A DNA stretch of 64,000 nt from Bradyrhizobium sp. S69. GTDB taxonomy: Bacteria > Pseudomonadota > Alphaproteobacteria > Rhizobiales > Xanthobacteraceae. Under the pieces are notes generated by a model. The model saw nothing but the letters and a program-made list of their open reading frames with translations. It did no database searches and was not told the origin of the DNA. The stretch lies in the NCBI RefSeq assembly GCF_009766005.1, contig NZ_LMUK01000016.1:49355-113354 (forward strand). The letters run 5' to 3'. The position numbers and the translations under genes are program-made. Each line of letters opens with the position of its first letter. The first letter of the stretch is position 1. Positions 8,488 to 16,901 of the stretch are shown piece after piece.

Positions 8488-10167
8488 CTAGCCTTCCGCC
8501 GTCAAACACACATTCTCCATGAACAGCGCGTCGATGCCGGATTTGCGGAAGGTGACGATGGCGTCGGCGGGGGTGCAGACGATGGGTTCGCTGTCGTTGA
8601 AGGATGTATTGACGACCATCGGCACGCCGGTTCGCTGATGGAAACAGGACAGCAACTCGTGAAAGCGCGGATTTGATTCCCGCCGCACCAGTTGCAGCCG
8701 CGCGGTGCCGTCGTGGTGCAGCACGGCGGGGATGCGATCGCGCAAGCCGGCCTTGACGGCGGATGCGAACAGCATGAATTCATGGCTCTTGGTATGGGCG
8801 CCGATCTCGAACCATTCGTCGGCGTGTTCGGCCATCACGCTCGGCGCAAAGGGGCGAAAATCCTCGCGGTGCTCGACCATTTGATTGAGGATGTTGCGCA
8901 TGTCCGGCCGGCGCGGGTCGGCCAGCAGCGACCGGTTGCCCAGCGCCCGCGGCCCGAACTCCATGCGGCCCTGAAACCAGGCGACGATCTTGCCGGCGGC
9001 AATCATCTCGGCGGCGTCGCGCGCCGGGTTTTTGCTGATGCTGGCGGTGAGACCGGCGGTTTTGACCGCCGCGAGAATCTCGCGACGGCTGAACGCCGGC
9101 CCGAGATACGGCGTGGCGTTGCCGCGCTCGGGAGCCGTTTTCTGTTTGGCGCAATGCACCGCATAGGCGGCGCCGATCGCGGTGCCCGCATCATGCGGGG
9201 CCGAAGGGATGAACACATCGGAAAATTCGCCGGATTGCCGGACCAGATCGTTGGTCACGCAATTGAGCGCAACGCCGCCGGCAAAGCACAGATGGTCGAA
9301 CGGTACCTTGCGTTTGATGCGGCGGACCAGCGCCATCACCGCCGCGCTGGTGGCTTCCTGGAGGGCGGCGGCAATATCGGCATCGCGCTGCTGAAGCTCT
9401 GCATCCGGGTCCCGCGGCGGACCGAGCAAACTCTCTATCCGGGGTTCCCTAGCCGATAGAAAGCCGATCGCCTCGGGGTCTATCGCATAATCCTGCTCAC
9501 CGACGTGGATCATCTCCTGCAATTGGCGACGGAAGGTTTTCGGATTGCCGTAGGCCGCGAGCCCCATCAGCTTCGAGGCATCGAACACGGCAAAGCCGAG
9601 ATAAGCGCAGATCACTTCCCATGCGAAACCAAGCGAGTGGGGATACTCGAATGTTTCGACTTGGTCGATACGCGTGCCCACAGCCTTCGCCAAGGTCGAA
9701 CCGGCGGCCTCGCCGATGCCATCGACGGTGAGGATGGCCGCGCGATCGAAGCCGGACGGGAAATAGGCCGAGGCGGCATGGGCGAGATGGTGCGGCACGA
9801 AGTGAAATGTCTGCCGCAGCTTGCGCCGGAAAAGTTCGTCGGCGACACCGCGCACCTGGCCGAGCCGCAGCAGGAAGACCTCTTCGGCCCGCGGGTCCGG
9901 CCACCACTCCGCGCGGTAGCGCGTTTGGCGCAGCCGGGGGTCGAACGAGTAGGCGACGTGATCGATATCGTCGGCGGTGAGCCCGGCATGATCCAGGCAG
10001 AAACGGATCGCACGCTCGGGCAATTGATGCGGGTTGTCGACGTCCGGCAGCTTGCCGTATTTGATGCGATTGAAGCGTTCTTCCTCGACGGCTGCGACCA
10101 GCACGCCATCGACGAGCAGTGCCGCGGCTGAATCGTGATAGACCGCGTTGATGCCGAGAATGTTCAC
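8488..10167 (-). CDS. NodU/CmcH-type carbamoyltransferase
   Basis: A 559-residue protein that transfers a carbamoyl group to a hydroxyl of a sugar or secondary metabolite via carbamoyl-adenylate. The N-terminal ASKHA/Kae1-like domain starts MNILGINAVYHDSAAALL, contains the His-rich HHLAHAASAYFPSGF segment and AGGVALNCV. The YrdC-like C-terminal region carries the family hallmark MEFGPRALGNRSLLADPR near 400. GTG at 10167 is preferred because it opens the conserved NILGIN strand behind a GGGGGTG site; longer frames to 10407 add unconserved residues. No nod genes or sugar-biosynthesis genes adjoin it, so its substrate is unknown. Confidence 0.9.
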   Translation of the reverse strand: MNILGINAVYHDSAAALLVDGVLVAAVEEERFNRIKYGKLPDVDNPHQLPERAIRFCLDHAGLTADDIDHVAYSFDPRLRQTRYRAEWWPDPRAEEVFLLRLGQVRGVADELFRRKLRQTFHFVPHHLAHAASAYFPSGFDRAAILTVDGIGEAAGSTLAKAVGTRIDQVETFEYPHSLGFAWEVICAYLGFAVFDASKLMGLAAYGNPKTFRRQLQEMIHVGEQDYAIDPEAIGFLSAREPRIESLLGPPRDPDAELQQRDADIAAALQEATSAAVMALVRRIKRKVPFDHLCFAGGVALNCVTNDLVRQSGEFSDVFIPSAPHDAGTAIGAAYAVHCAKQKTAPERGNATPYLGPAFSRREILAAVKTAGLTASISKNPARDAAEMIAAGKIVAWFQGRMEFGPRALGNRSLLADPRRPDMRNILNQMVEHREDFRPFAPSVMAEHADEWFEIGAHTKSHEFMLFASAVKAGLRDRIPAVLHHDGTARLQLVRRESNPRFHELLSCFHQRTGVPMVVNTSFNDSEPIVCTPADAIVTFRKSGIDALFMENVCLTAEG

Positions 10168-11113
10168 GGCCACACCCCCCACATGGGCTGCAGAATACCG
10201 AGCCATTCGCGATCGGCCATACGGCAGCATGCCGCAGCCTCCGTGAGGGTGCCTCGGATGGTCACGATGCATATGTCGAGTGATGCTCATAACAGGTTCA
10301 GGCAGCGCGGGTTCCGGCAACCGCTTGCCCGACGGGCAAATCACCTTCGCGCGCGGAATCCTGTCCAGCCCGTCAGCGAAAAATATTCCGCTTTGTTTTT
10401 GACCCAAATCAGTTGCGCATTCGGTGCGTCCTACCCGACAAGAGGGGCGTTGCGCACGTCACGAAACGCGCGGTGGGATGCGGTGGACGTAAGATTATCG
10501 CCAGACGAGCGATAGTCGTGCGTACGGCAAAGTCGTGTGGTCCTGACGCCCCGATGGCAGGTGTCAAGTTCGCAAGCAGCTCACGCTTCTTGGGGGCGAC
10601 GGTGACAAACAAGCTATGGTCTCACCGGGGAGAGCACGGAATAAGCCGTCAAACCATTGCGCAGGGAAGGCCGGACTGCTTCCGCTGAACCTGTATGCTC
10701 ATGTGCGTTTTTCTATCTACCCGTGCACATGAGACCGCGGGTGCAGCGTGCACCCGGTCTTCCCTGCGCCCTCTCTGTTTAGAGGGCATCGTTCTTGCAA
10801 AACTCGGGCGCATGCTGTCGCGAGAATGCGAAGTCGCATCCGGTCGTCGTCCCGGCCTTGAGCCGGGACCCATAGTCCCTGGCGTCAATTGTAACAGAAG
10901 GCATCTGCTCCAGTGCTAAAACGAGAACACACGGCGTATGGGTCCCGGCTCAAGGCCGGGACGACGACGTGAATTTGCAAAACTCGGGCAAATGGCACCG
11001 CGAGAATGCGGAGGTATGCGCCGTCTCGCGGGACGGAATATTTCCGCGCTTGCCAAGCCGCCCCCGACAGGCGAGAAAATGGCTGGAAATAAGAAACGCC
11101 AGCGGAGATCAAT
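10168..11113. other. Long spacer with dispersed repeats, no gene seen
   Basis: About 950 bp without a convincing reading frame. It contains a near-identical pair of segments beginning ttgcaaaactcgggc (near 10795 and 10974), each followed by a cgcgagaatgcg motif, and the perfect 30-bp inverted repeat described separately. It presumably carries the divergent promoters of the carbamoyltransferase and the thiolase operon. Confidence 0.6.
10845..10966. repeat. Perfect 30-bp inverted repeat, class C
   Basis: The left arm 10845-10874 (starts cgtcgtcccggccttgagcc) is exactly complementary to the right arm 10937-10966, with 62 bp between. The left arm itself contains a small ccggc..gccgg hairpin. It resembles a mobile or BIME-like intergenic element. 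Confidence 0.9.
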
Positions 11114-12262
11114 TTGACCATCAAGGGCAAGGCCTACATTGCCGGGATCTATGAACATCCGACCCGGCACGCACCCGATAAATCCACAGCCCAGCTGCAC
11201 GCCGAGGTCGCCAAGGGGGCGATCGAGGATGCGGGGCTGACCAAAGCCGATATCGACGGCTATTTCTGCGCCGGCGATGCGCCAGGCGGGGTGATGCCGA
11301 TGGTCGACTACCTCGGCCTCAAGGTTCGCCATTTCGATTCCACGGATACCGGCGGTTGTTCCTATCTGGTGCATCTCGGCCACGCCGCCGAAGCGATCGC
11401 CGCGGGGAAGTGCTCGATCGCGCTGGTGACGTTGGCTGGCAAGCCGCGCACCGGTGCGATGCCGCCGCGCAGCGCCGGAGCCGAGGCCGATTTCGAACTG
11501 GCTTACGGGGCGACCACCCATAACGTCTACGGCATGTGTGCCATGCGCCACATGCACGACTATGGCACCACCAGCGAGCAACTGGCCTGGATCAAGGTCG
11601 CGGCCTCCCATCATGCGCAGTACAATCCGCATGCGATGCTCAAGGAGGTCGTCACGGTCGAGGATGTGCTGAACTCGCCGATGATTTCCGATCCCTTGCA
11701 CCGGATGGATTGCTGCGTCGTCACCGACGGCGGCGGCGCCATGATCGTCACCACGCCCGAGATCGCGAAAAGCCTGAAGAAGCCGCTGGTGCGCCTGATC
11801 GGCCATGGCGAAGCGATGAAGGGGCCGCGCGGCGGCAAGGATCTCGATCTGACTTATTCCGCAGGCGTCTGGTCCGGACCTCGCGCGTTCGAGGAAGCGG
11901 GCATCACGCCGAAGGATATCAAATACGCCTCGATCTACGACAGTTTTACGATCACCGTGCTGATGCAGCTCGAGGATATCGGCTTCTGCAAAAAGGGCGA
12001 GGGCGGCAAGTTCGTCGCCGACGGCAATTTGATTTCCGGCGTCGGCAAGCTGCCGTTCAACACCGATGGCGGCGGCCTTTGCAGCAACCATCCGGTCAAC
12101 CGCGGTGGCATGACCAAAATCCTCGAAGCGGTGCGGCAGTTGCGCGGCGAAGCGCATCCGAAGGTGCAGGTGCCGAATTGCGATCTCGCGATCGCCCACG
12201 GCACCGGCGGACTGCTCGGCGTGCGTCATGCCGCCTCAACCTGCATTCTGGAGCGCGTGTGA
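11114..12262 (+). CDS. Thiolase family protein (acetyl-CoA acetyltransferase / SCP2-like)
   Basis: A 382-residue thiolase-fold protein of the SCP-x/DitF-like subgroup, which works with a DUF35 partner encoded next door. Visible features are TGGCSYLVHLGHA in the region of the active-site cysteine, the NPHAMLK segment, CSNHPVNRGGM and the C-terminal AHGTGGLLG. Such proteins cleave or condense acyl-CoAs, often in steroid or branched side-chain degradation. The TTG start has a GGAG site 6 nt upstream. Its TGA overlaps the ATG of the next gene, showing translational coupling. Confidence 0.88.
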   Translation: MTIKGKAYIAGIYEHPTRHAPDKSTAQLHAEVAKGAIEDAGLTKADIDGYFCAGDAPGGVMPMVDYLGLKVRHFDSTDTGGCSYLVHLGHAAEAIAAGKCSIALVTLAGKPRTGAMPPRSAGAEADFELAYGATTHNVYGMCAMRHMHDYGTTSEQLAWIKVAASHHAQYNPHAMLKEVVTVEDVLNSPMISDPLHRMDCCVVTDGGGAMIVTTPEIAKSLKKPLVRLIGHGEAMKGPRGGKDLDLTYSAGVWSGPRAFEEAGITPKDIKYASIYDSFTITVLMQLEDIGFCKKGEGGKFVADGNLISGVGKLPFNTDGGGLCSNHPVNRGGMTKILEAVRQLRGEAHPKVQVPNCDLAIAHGTGGLLGVRHAASTCILERV

Positions 12263-12651
12263 TGGCTGAAGCAAAGAAATATCCGGCGCCGCAAGGCAAT
12301 CCCGAAAGCGCTGCGTTCTGGGAAGCCGCCAAGCAGGGCAAGTTCATGATCAAGCGCTGCACCGCCTGCGGCGAGCCGCATTATTTCCCGCGCTCGATCT
12401 GCCCGTTCTGTTTTTCCGACAAGACGGTGTGGGAGGAGAGCTCGGGCGAGGCCACGATCTACACCTTCAGCCTGATGCGCAAATCCCCGACCGGGCCTTT
12501 TGCGATTGCCTACGTCACCTTGAAGGAAGGCCCGTCGCTGCAGACCAACATCGTCGACTGCGACATCGACAAGCTCAAGATCGGCCAGAAGGTGAAGCTG
12601 GTGTGGAAGCCGACCGAAGGCGCGCCGTTGCCGTTCTTTACGGCGGCGTAA
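12262..12651 (+). CDS. DUF35 Zn-ribbon / OB-fold protein, thiolase partner
   Basis: A 129-residue protein with an N-terminal rubredoxin-like zinc ribbon (CTACGEPHYFPRSICPFC near 33-50) followed by an OB fold ending in KLVWKPTEG. DUF35 proteins form complexes with SCP2-type thiolases and aldolases in acyl-CoA degradation, which fits the one-base overlap with the preceding thiolase. No other function is indicated. Confidence 0.9.
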   Translation: MAEAKKYPAPQGNPESAAFWEAAKQGKFMIKRCTACGEPHYFPRSICPFCFSDKTVWEESSGEATIYTFSLMRKSPTGPFAIAYVTLKEGPSLQTNIVDCDIDKLKIGQKVKLVWKPTEGAPLPFFTAA

Positions 12652-12658
12652 TTTTTTT

Positions 12659-12790
12659 CCCTCTCCCCTTGTGGGAGAGGGTGGCGCGGACGAAGTCCGT
12701 GCCGGGTGAGGGGTATTGCTCTGCACCGACCCCTCACCGAGCAACGTCTTTTGCAGGTGCCGTGCAGCCCTCTCCCACAAGGGGAGAGGG
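12659..12790. repeat. Two-arm intergenic palindrome, class D
   Basis: The element is bounded by ccctctccccttgtgggaga and its complement at the right end, with internal gccgggtgagggg / cccctcaccg complementary tracts. It lies between two genes of an apparent operon and could form a stable stem in the transcript. Confidence 0.85.
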
Positions 12791-12830
12791 CGCAGTAACG
12801 GGCGCTGAAAAAAATAACGGGAGGATCGCG

Positions 12831-13691
12831 ATGCCGATCAAGTACGACGAGTTGATGGCGCTGAAAAATCTCGGACAGAAATACGCCTACACCGATCGCG
12901 AAGTGATGCTCTACGCGTACGGCATCGGGTTGGGCGCGGACCCGATGGATGAGAAGGAACTGGCGTTCGTCAATGAGGGCACGGCGACGCCGCGTCCGCT
13001 CAAGGTGGTGCCGACGTTTGCTTCGGTCGCGGCCTGGGGGGCCGGACCCGGTGAGATGAATCTCAACCGCGTGATGGTGGTCGATGGCGAGCGCGACATC
13101 ACGTTCCACAAGCCGTTCGCGGTGGCGGCCCACATCACCGCAGATTCGACCGTGCTCGATGCCTTCGACAAGGGCAAGGACAAGGGCGCGGTGATCCGTC
13201 ATCAGACCGTGCTGAAGGACGACAAGGGCGAGAAGCTCGCAACCCTGATTGCCTCGCGTTTTGCGCGCGGCGACGGCGGCTTTGGCGGGCCGTCCGAAGG
13301 CCAGCCCGAACCGCACAAGGTGCCGAGCCGCAGCCCCGACAGGACGGTCGACATCACCACCCGGCCGGACCAGGCGCTGATCTACCGGCTCTGCGGCGAC
13401 CGCAATCCGTTGCATTCCGATCCCGAATTCGCCAAGCGTGCCGGCTTTCCGCGGCCGATCCTGCACGGCATGTGCACCTACGGCATCACCTGCCGCGGCG
13501 TGTTGCAGACCTATGCCGACTACGATCCCACAGCCTTCAAACAACACGCCGCGCGATTCTCATCGCCGGTGTTTCCCGGCGAGACCGTCACGATGGATCT
13601 GTGGAAGGACGGCCATGTGATTTCGTTCGAAGCCAAGGTGAAATCGCGCGACGTCACCGTGATCAAGAGCGGCCGGACGGTGCTGGGGTGA
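12831..13691 (+). CDS. MaoC-like enoyl-CoA hydratase 2
   Basis: A 286-residue double-hotdog protein of the size of the hydratase-2 domain of eukaryotic MFE-2. The hydratase-2 signature is visible as CGDRNPLHSDPEFAKRAGFPRP beginning near residue 188, with the expected Asp and His. It hydrates trans-2-enoyl-CoA to (R)-3-hydroxyacyl-CoA. Together with the SDR downstream it recreates a split MFE-2 pathway, and with the thiolase/DUF35 pair upstream a complete beta-oxidation spiral minus the acyl-CoA dehydrogenase. A GGGAGG site precedes the ATG. Confidence 0.9.
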   Translation: MPIKYDELMALKNLGQKYAYTDREVMLYAYGIGLGADPMDEKELAFVNEGTATPRPLKVVPTFASVAAWGAGPGEMNLNRVMVVDGERDITFHKPFAVAAHITADSTVLDAFDKGKDKGAVIRHQTVLKDDKGEKLATLIASRFARGDGGFGGPSEGQPEPHKVPSRSPDRTVDITTRPDQALIYRLCGDRNPLHSDPEFAKRAGFPRPILHGMCTYGITCRGVLQTYADYDPTAFKQHAARFSSPVFPGETVTMDLWKDGHVISFEAKVKSRDVTVIKSGRTVLG

Positions 13692-13720
13692 AGTCGTCGC
13701 TGGGAGCGAACTGAGGGTTT

Positions 13721-13810
13721 CGTCATGCCCGGCCTTGTGCCGGGCATCCACGTCTTTCCTTCGTGAGGCGAAGTAAGACGTGGATGGCCGGGACAAGCCC
13801 GGCCATGACG
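13721..13810. repeat. Two-arm intergenic palindrome, class A (second copy)
   Basis: Same family as 8136-8224: the left arm begins cgtcatgcccggccttg, the right arm ends in the complementary ccggccatgacg, and the loop sequence differs. It is inserted between the hydratase and SDR genes. Confidence 0.9.
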
Positions 13811-13847
13811 GCGGATAAACAGAAAACCGGTCAACGGAGAAACCACC

Positions 13848-14726
13848 ATGGGATTGCTCGACGGCAAGGTTGCGATCATCACCGGCGCGGGCGGAGGGCT
13901 TGGCGAGGCCTATGCCAAATTGTTCGCACGCGAAGGTGCGGGGGTCGTCGTCAACGACCTCGGCGGCCCGCGCGATGGCTCGGGCGGCGACCAGAGCATG
14001 GCGCAGAAAGTCGTCGAGGCGATCAAGGTCGAAGGCGGCCGGGCGGTGGCCAATGGCGCCGACATCTCGACCCTGGCGGGCGGCCAATCGGTATTCGACG
14101 ACGCCATCAAGAACTTTGGCCGCGCCGATATCCTGGTCAACAATGCCGGCATCCTGCTCGACGAGACCTTTGCCAAGGCCAAGGAGGCCAATTGGGACAA
14201 GGTGATAAAAGTGCATCTGAAAGGCACGTTCTGCTGCACCCAGCCGGTGTTCCGCTGGATGCGTGACAATGGCGGCGGCGTCATCGTCAATACCTCCTCG
14301 ACCTCGGGCCTGATCGGTAATTTCGGCCAGACCAATTACGGCGCCGCCAAGGGTGGTATCTGGGGACTGTCGAATGTGCTGGCGATCGAGGGCCGCAAAT
14401 ACAACATCCGGATCTGGACGCTCGCCCCGGGCGCATTGACCCGGATGACCGCCGACCTGCCGCGCTACAAGGAAAATCCCGGCTTGGCCTTGGGACCGGA
14501 CGGCATCGCGCCGGCCGTGCTGTACATGGTCAGCGACCTCTCGGGCGACCAGACCGGCAAGGTTTTGGGCGTTTCCGGCCCCCGTGGCGTCCGCGAGATG
14601 AAGATGATGGAAATGGACGGCTGGAAGCCGCCGCATTCGGGCTGGAAGGCGCAGGACTTGGTCGAGCATGCCAAGGAGATTTTCTTCTCCGACGAGCAGA
14701 TCAAGATGGGCGCCCGGCGGTTCTGA
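13848..14726 (+). CDS. SDR family (3R)-hydroxyacyl-CoA dehydrogenase-like protein
   Basis: A 292-residue short-chain dehydrogenase. It has a TGAGGGLG nucleotide-binding loop (13-20), the VNDLGGPRDGSG segment typical of MFE-2-type enzymes and NAD preference, NNAG near 94, and catalytic Tyr/Lys in YGAAKGG near 164. It should oxidise the (R)-3-hydroxyacyl-CoA made by the hydratase encoded just upstream. An extended C terminus of about 40 residues follows the Rossmann core. Confidence 0.9.
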   Translation: MGLLDGKVAIITGAGGGLGEAYAKLFAREGAGVVVNDLGGPRDGSGGDQSMAQKVVEAIKVEGGRAVANGADISTLAGGQSVFDDAIKNFGRADILVNNAGILLDETFAKAKEANWDKVIKVHLKGTFCCTQPVFRWMRDNGGGVIVNTSSTSGLIGNFGQTNYGAAKGGIWGLSNVLAIEGRKYNIRIWTLAPGALTRMTADLPRYKENPGLALGPDGIAPAVLYMVSDLSGDQTGKVLGVSGPRGVREMKMMEMDGWKPPHSGWKAQDLVEHAKEIFFSDEQIKMGARRF

Positions 14727-14816
14727 CGCTTCCGTAATTCCGTGGTGCGGGTATAAAGCCGTCACGCCGGGTTTGCTCCAAAGGGGCGTCCCGGAATGAC
14801 GAAGAGAGAGACACAC

Positions 14817-15773
14817 ATGACAAAACTCACCGCACAAGCCGCCGGCACCTTCGCCATTGCGCCCACGCCGTTCCACGAGGACGGCCGCATCGATCATACC
14901 TCGATCGACCGGCTGACCGATTTCTACGCCGAGGTCGGATGCGACGGCGTGACCGTGCTCGGCATTCTCGGTGAGGCGCCGAAGCTCGATGCGGCGGAAG
15001 CCGAGGCCGTGGCGATCCGCTTCGTCAAGCGCGCCAAGACCATGCAGATCATCGTCGGCGTGTCGGCGCCGGGCTTTGCCACCATGCGCTCGCTGGCCAA
15101 GGCCTCGATGGATGCCGGTGCTGCCGGCGTCATGATCGCGCCGCCGCCGCATCTGCGCACGGATGACCAGATTATCAGCTATTTCAAGCAGGCCCAGGAA
15201 GCGATCGGCGACGATATTCCGTGGGTGCTACAGGATTATCCGTTGACCTTGTCGGTGGTGTTCACGCCCGCGGTGATCCGCAAGATCGTGATGGACTCAC
15301 CGTCCTGCGTGATGCTCAAGCATGAGGATTGGCCGGGGCTGGAAAAGATCTCGACCTTGCGCGGATACCAGAAGGACGCCTCGCTGAAGCCGATGTCGAT
15401 TTTAGTGGGCAATGGCGGTCTGTTCCTGGATTTCGAAATGGAGCGCGGCGCCGACGGCGCGATGACCGGCTACGCCTTCCCTGAGCTTTTGATCGACGTG
15501 GTCAAACTGTCGAAGGCCGGCAAGCGCGATGCCGCGCACGATCTGTTCGACGCCCATCTGCCGCTGATCCGCTACGAGCAGCAGCCCGGCGCCGGGCTGG
15601 CGGTGCGCAAATACGTGCTGCAGAAGCGCGGCATCATCGCCACCAGCGCGCAGCGCAAGCCGGGCGCGACCATCACCGCCGCGGCGAAGGCCGAGGTGGA
15701 ATATCTGCTGTCGCGAGTCGCCCGCGTCGACAAGCGCGCCAATCTGCAGCCGCAAGCCAGCGCGGCGGAGTAA
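14817..15773 (+). CDS. DapA-like dihydrodipicolinate synthase family lyase
   Basis: A 318-residue class I aldolase-fold protein of the DHDPS/NAL superfamily. It shows GILGEAPKLDAAE, the VGVSAPGFATMRSLAKASMDAGAAGVMIAPP strand-turn typical of the barrel, an LQDYP segment, and CVMLKHEDWPG, where the lysine should be the Schiff-base residue. Its place in an acyl-CoA catabolic cluster argues for a catabolic aldolase/lyase rather than lysine biosynthesis. The second Met (14817) follows a GAGAGAG site and is preferred to 14796. Confidence 0.85.
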   Translation: MTKLTAQAAGTFAIAPTPFHEDGRIDHTSIDRLTDFYAEVGCDGVTVLGILGEAPKLDAAEAEAVAIRFVKRAKTMQIIVGVSAPGFATMRSLAKASMDAGAAGVMIAPPPHLRTDDQIISYFKQAQEAIGDDIPWVLQDYPLTLSVVFTPAVIRKIVMDSPSCVMLKHEDWPGLEKISTLRGYQKDASLKPMSILVGNGGLFLDFEMERGADGAMTGYAFPELLIDVVKLSKAGKRDAAHDLFDAHLPLIRYEQQPGAGLAVRKYVLQKRGIIATSAQRKPGATITAAAKAEVEYLLSRVARVDKRANLQPQASAAE

Positions 15774-15780
15774 CACGATC

Positions 15781-15952
15781 CTCATGGTGAGGAGGCGCGC
15801 TCCCCGCAGCGCTCTTGCGCTGTCCGGCGGCGTCGCCTCGAACCGTGAGAGCTGAACATTCATCCTTCGAGACGCGGCCAAGAGGCCGCTCCTCAGGATG
15901 AGGTGGACCTCATGGTGAGGAGGCGCGTTAGCGCCGTCTCGAACCATGAGAT
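15781..15952. repeat. Intergenic palindromic repeats, class B fragments
   Basis: Two copies of ctcatggtgaggaggcgcg flank a catccttcgagacgcggcc segment and end in cgaaccatgag. The arms pair with each other and with parts of the 8306-8426 element. No gene is seen in this spacer. Confidence 0.75.
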
Positions 15953-15970
15953 GTTTGTTGGAGTGATTGC

Positions 15971-16771
15971 ATGGCTGAAGCTGCTGCCCCGCGTCCGGCG
16001 TCCACGATACTGCTGTTGCGGGACAATGCCGCGCGGAAGGAAATCGAGGTCTTCATGATGGTGCGCCATTACGAGATCGATTTTAACTCGGGTGCGCTGG
16101 TGTTTCCCGGCGGCAGCGTCGACGCGAGCGACAAGGAAATCATCGCGCGGCCGGAGCTTTATTCCGGCGGCGAGGGGCTCGATGCCGCGGACTTAAGCTT
16201 CCGCATCGCGGCGGTTCGTGAAACGTTTGAGGAAAGCGGCATTCTGCTGGCGCGGCCGCAAGGAGCGACCGCGCTGGTCGATGCCAAGCGCGCCGCCGAG
16301 ATCGAGGCCGGCCATCGCGCCGCGCTGTGCGAGAGCAAGACGAATTTTCCAAAAGTGCTGGCCGACAGCGGACTGTCGCTGGCGCTCGACGAACTGGTGC
16401 CTTACGCGCACTGGATCACGCCGGAAGGCATGCCGAAGCGGTTCGATACCTGGTTCTTCGTGGCGTCCGCGCCGCCGGCGCAGCTGGGTGCGCATGACGG
16501 CAAGGAATCCACCGACTCGATCTGGCTGTCGCCACGCGAGGCGCTGGAGGGCGGCGAGAGCGGGCGGTTCAAGCTGCCATTTCCAACCACGCGCAATCTG
16601 ATCCGGCTCGGCAAGCAGCCCAATGTCCAGGCCGCGCTCGATGAAATGAAGGGCAAGCCAATCGTCACGGTGATGCCGGTGATGACAAAACTCAATGGCG
16701 GCCGTCAGCTGCGTATTCCCAAAGAGGCTGGTTACGACGGCGAGCTGTTTGAAGTCGGCGCGCTCGGCTGA
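15971..16771 (+). CDS. NUDIX hydrolase
   Basis: A 266-residue protein with a recognisable Nudix box, AAVRETFEESGILL (R-E-T-F-E-E-S-G, near 78-91), on a longer-than-minimal scaffold with an inserted helix after the box, as in the NUDT19-like acyl-CoA/CoA diphosphatase group. That assignment would fit the acyl-CoA gene cluster upstream, since such enzymes cleave CoA or acyl-CoA to phosphopantetheine. Substrate is inferred from context only. Confidence 0.85.
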   Translation: MAEAAAPRPASTILLLRDNAARKEIEVFMMVRHYEIDFNSGALVFPGGSVDASDKEIIARPELYSGGEGLDAADLSFRIAAVRETFEESGILLARPQGATALVDAKRAAEIEAGHRAALCESKTNFPKVLADSGLSLALDELVPYAHWITPEGMPKRFDTWFFVASAPPAQLGAHDGKESTDSIWLSPREALEGGESGRFKLPFPTTRNLIRLGKQPNVQAALDEMKGKPIVTVMPVMTKLNGGRQLRIPKEAGYDGELFEVGALG

Positions 16772-16820
16772 GAGTCCTAGCGGGCCTGTCCTCCGTCATG
16801 GTGGTCTTTGACGACATCAC

Positions 16821-16840
16821 ACTTCGTTACGTAACGAAGT
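16821..16840. promoter_or_regulatory. Perfect 20-bp palindrome, probable operator
   Basis: ACTTCGTTAC followed directly by its exact reverse complement, 61 bp upstream of the EamA-type exporter start. Length and symmetry are typical of a TetR- or MarR-type repressor site, but no such regulator gene lies nearby. Confidence 0.65.
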
Positions 16841-16901
16841 ATATTGGTTCTCCAGCCGTGTAGGTTTGTTTCCCGACTGCATCGGGAAGGGAACGATCCG
16901 G

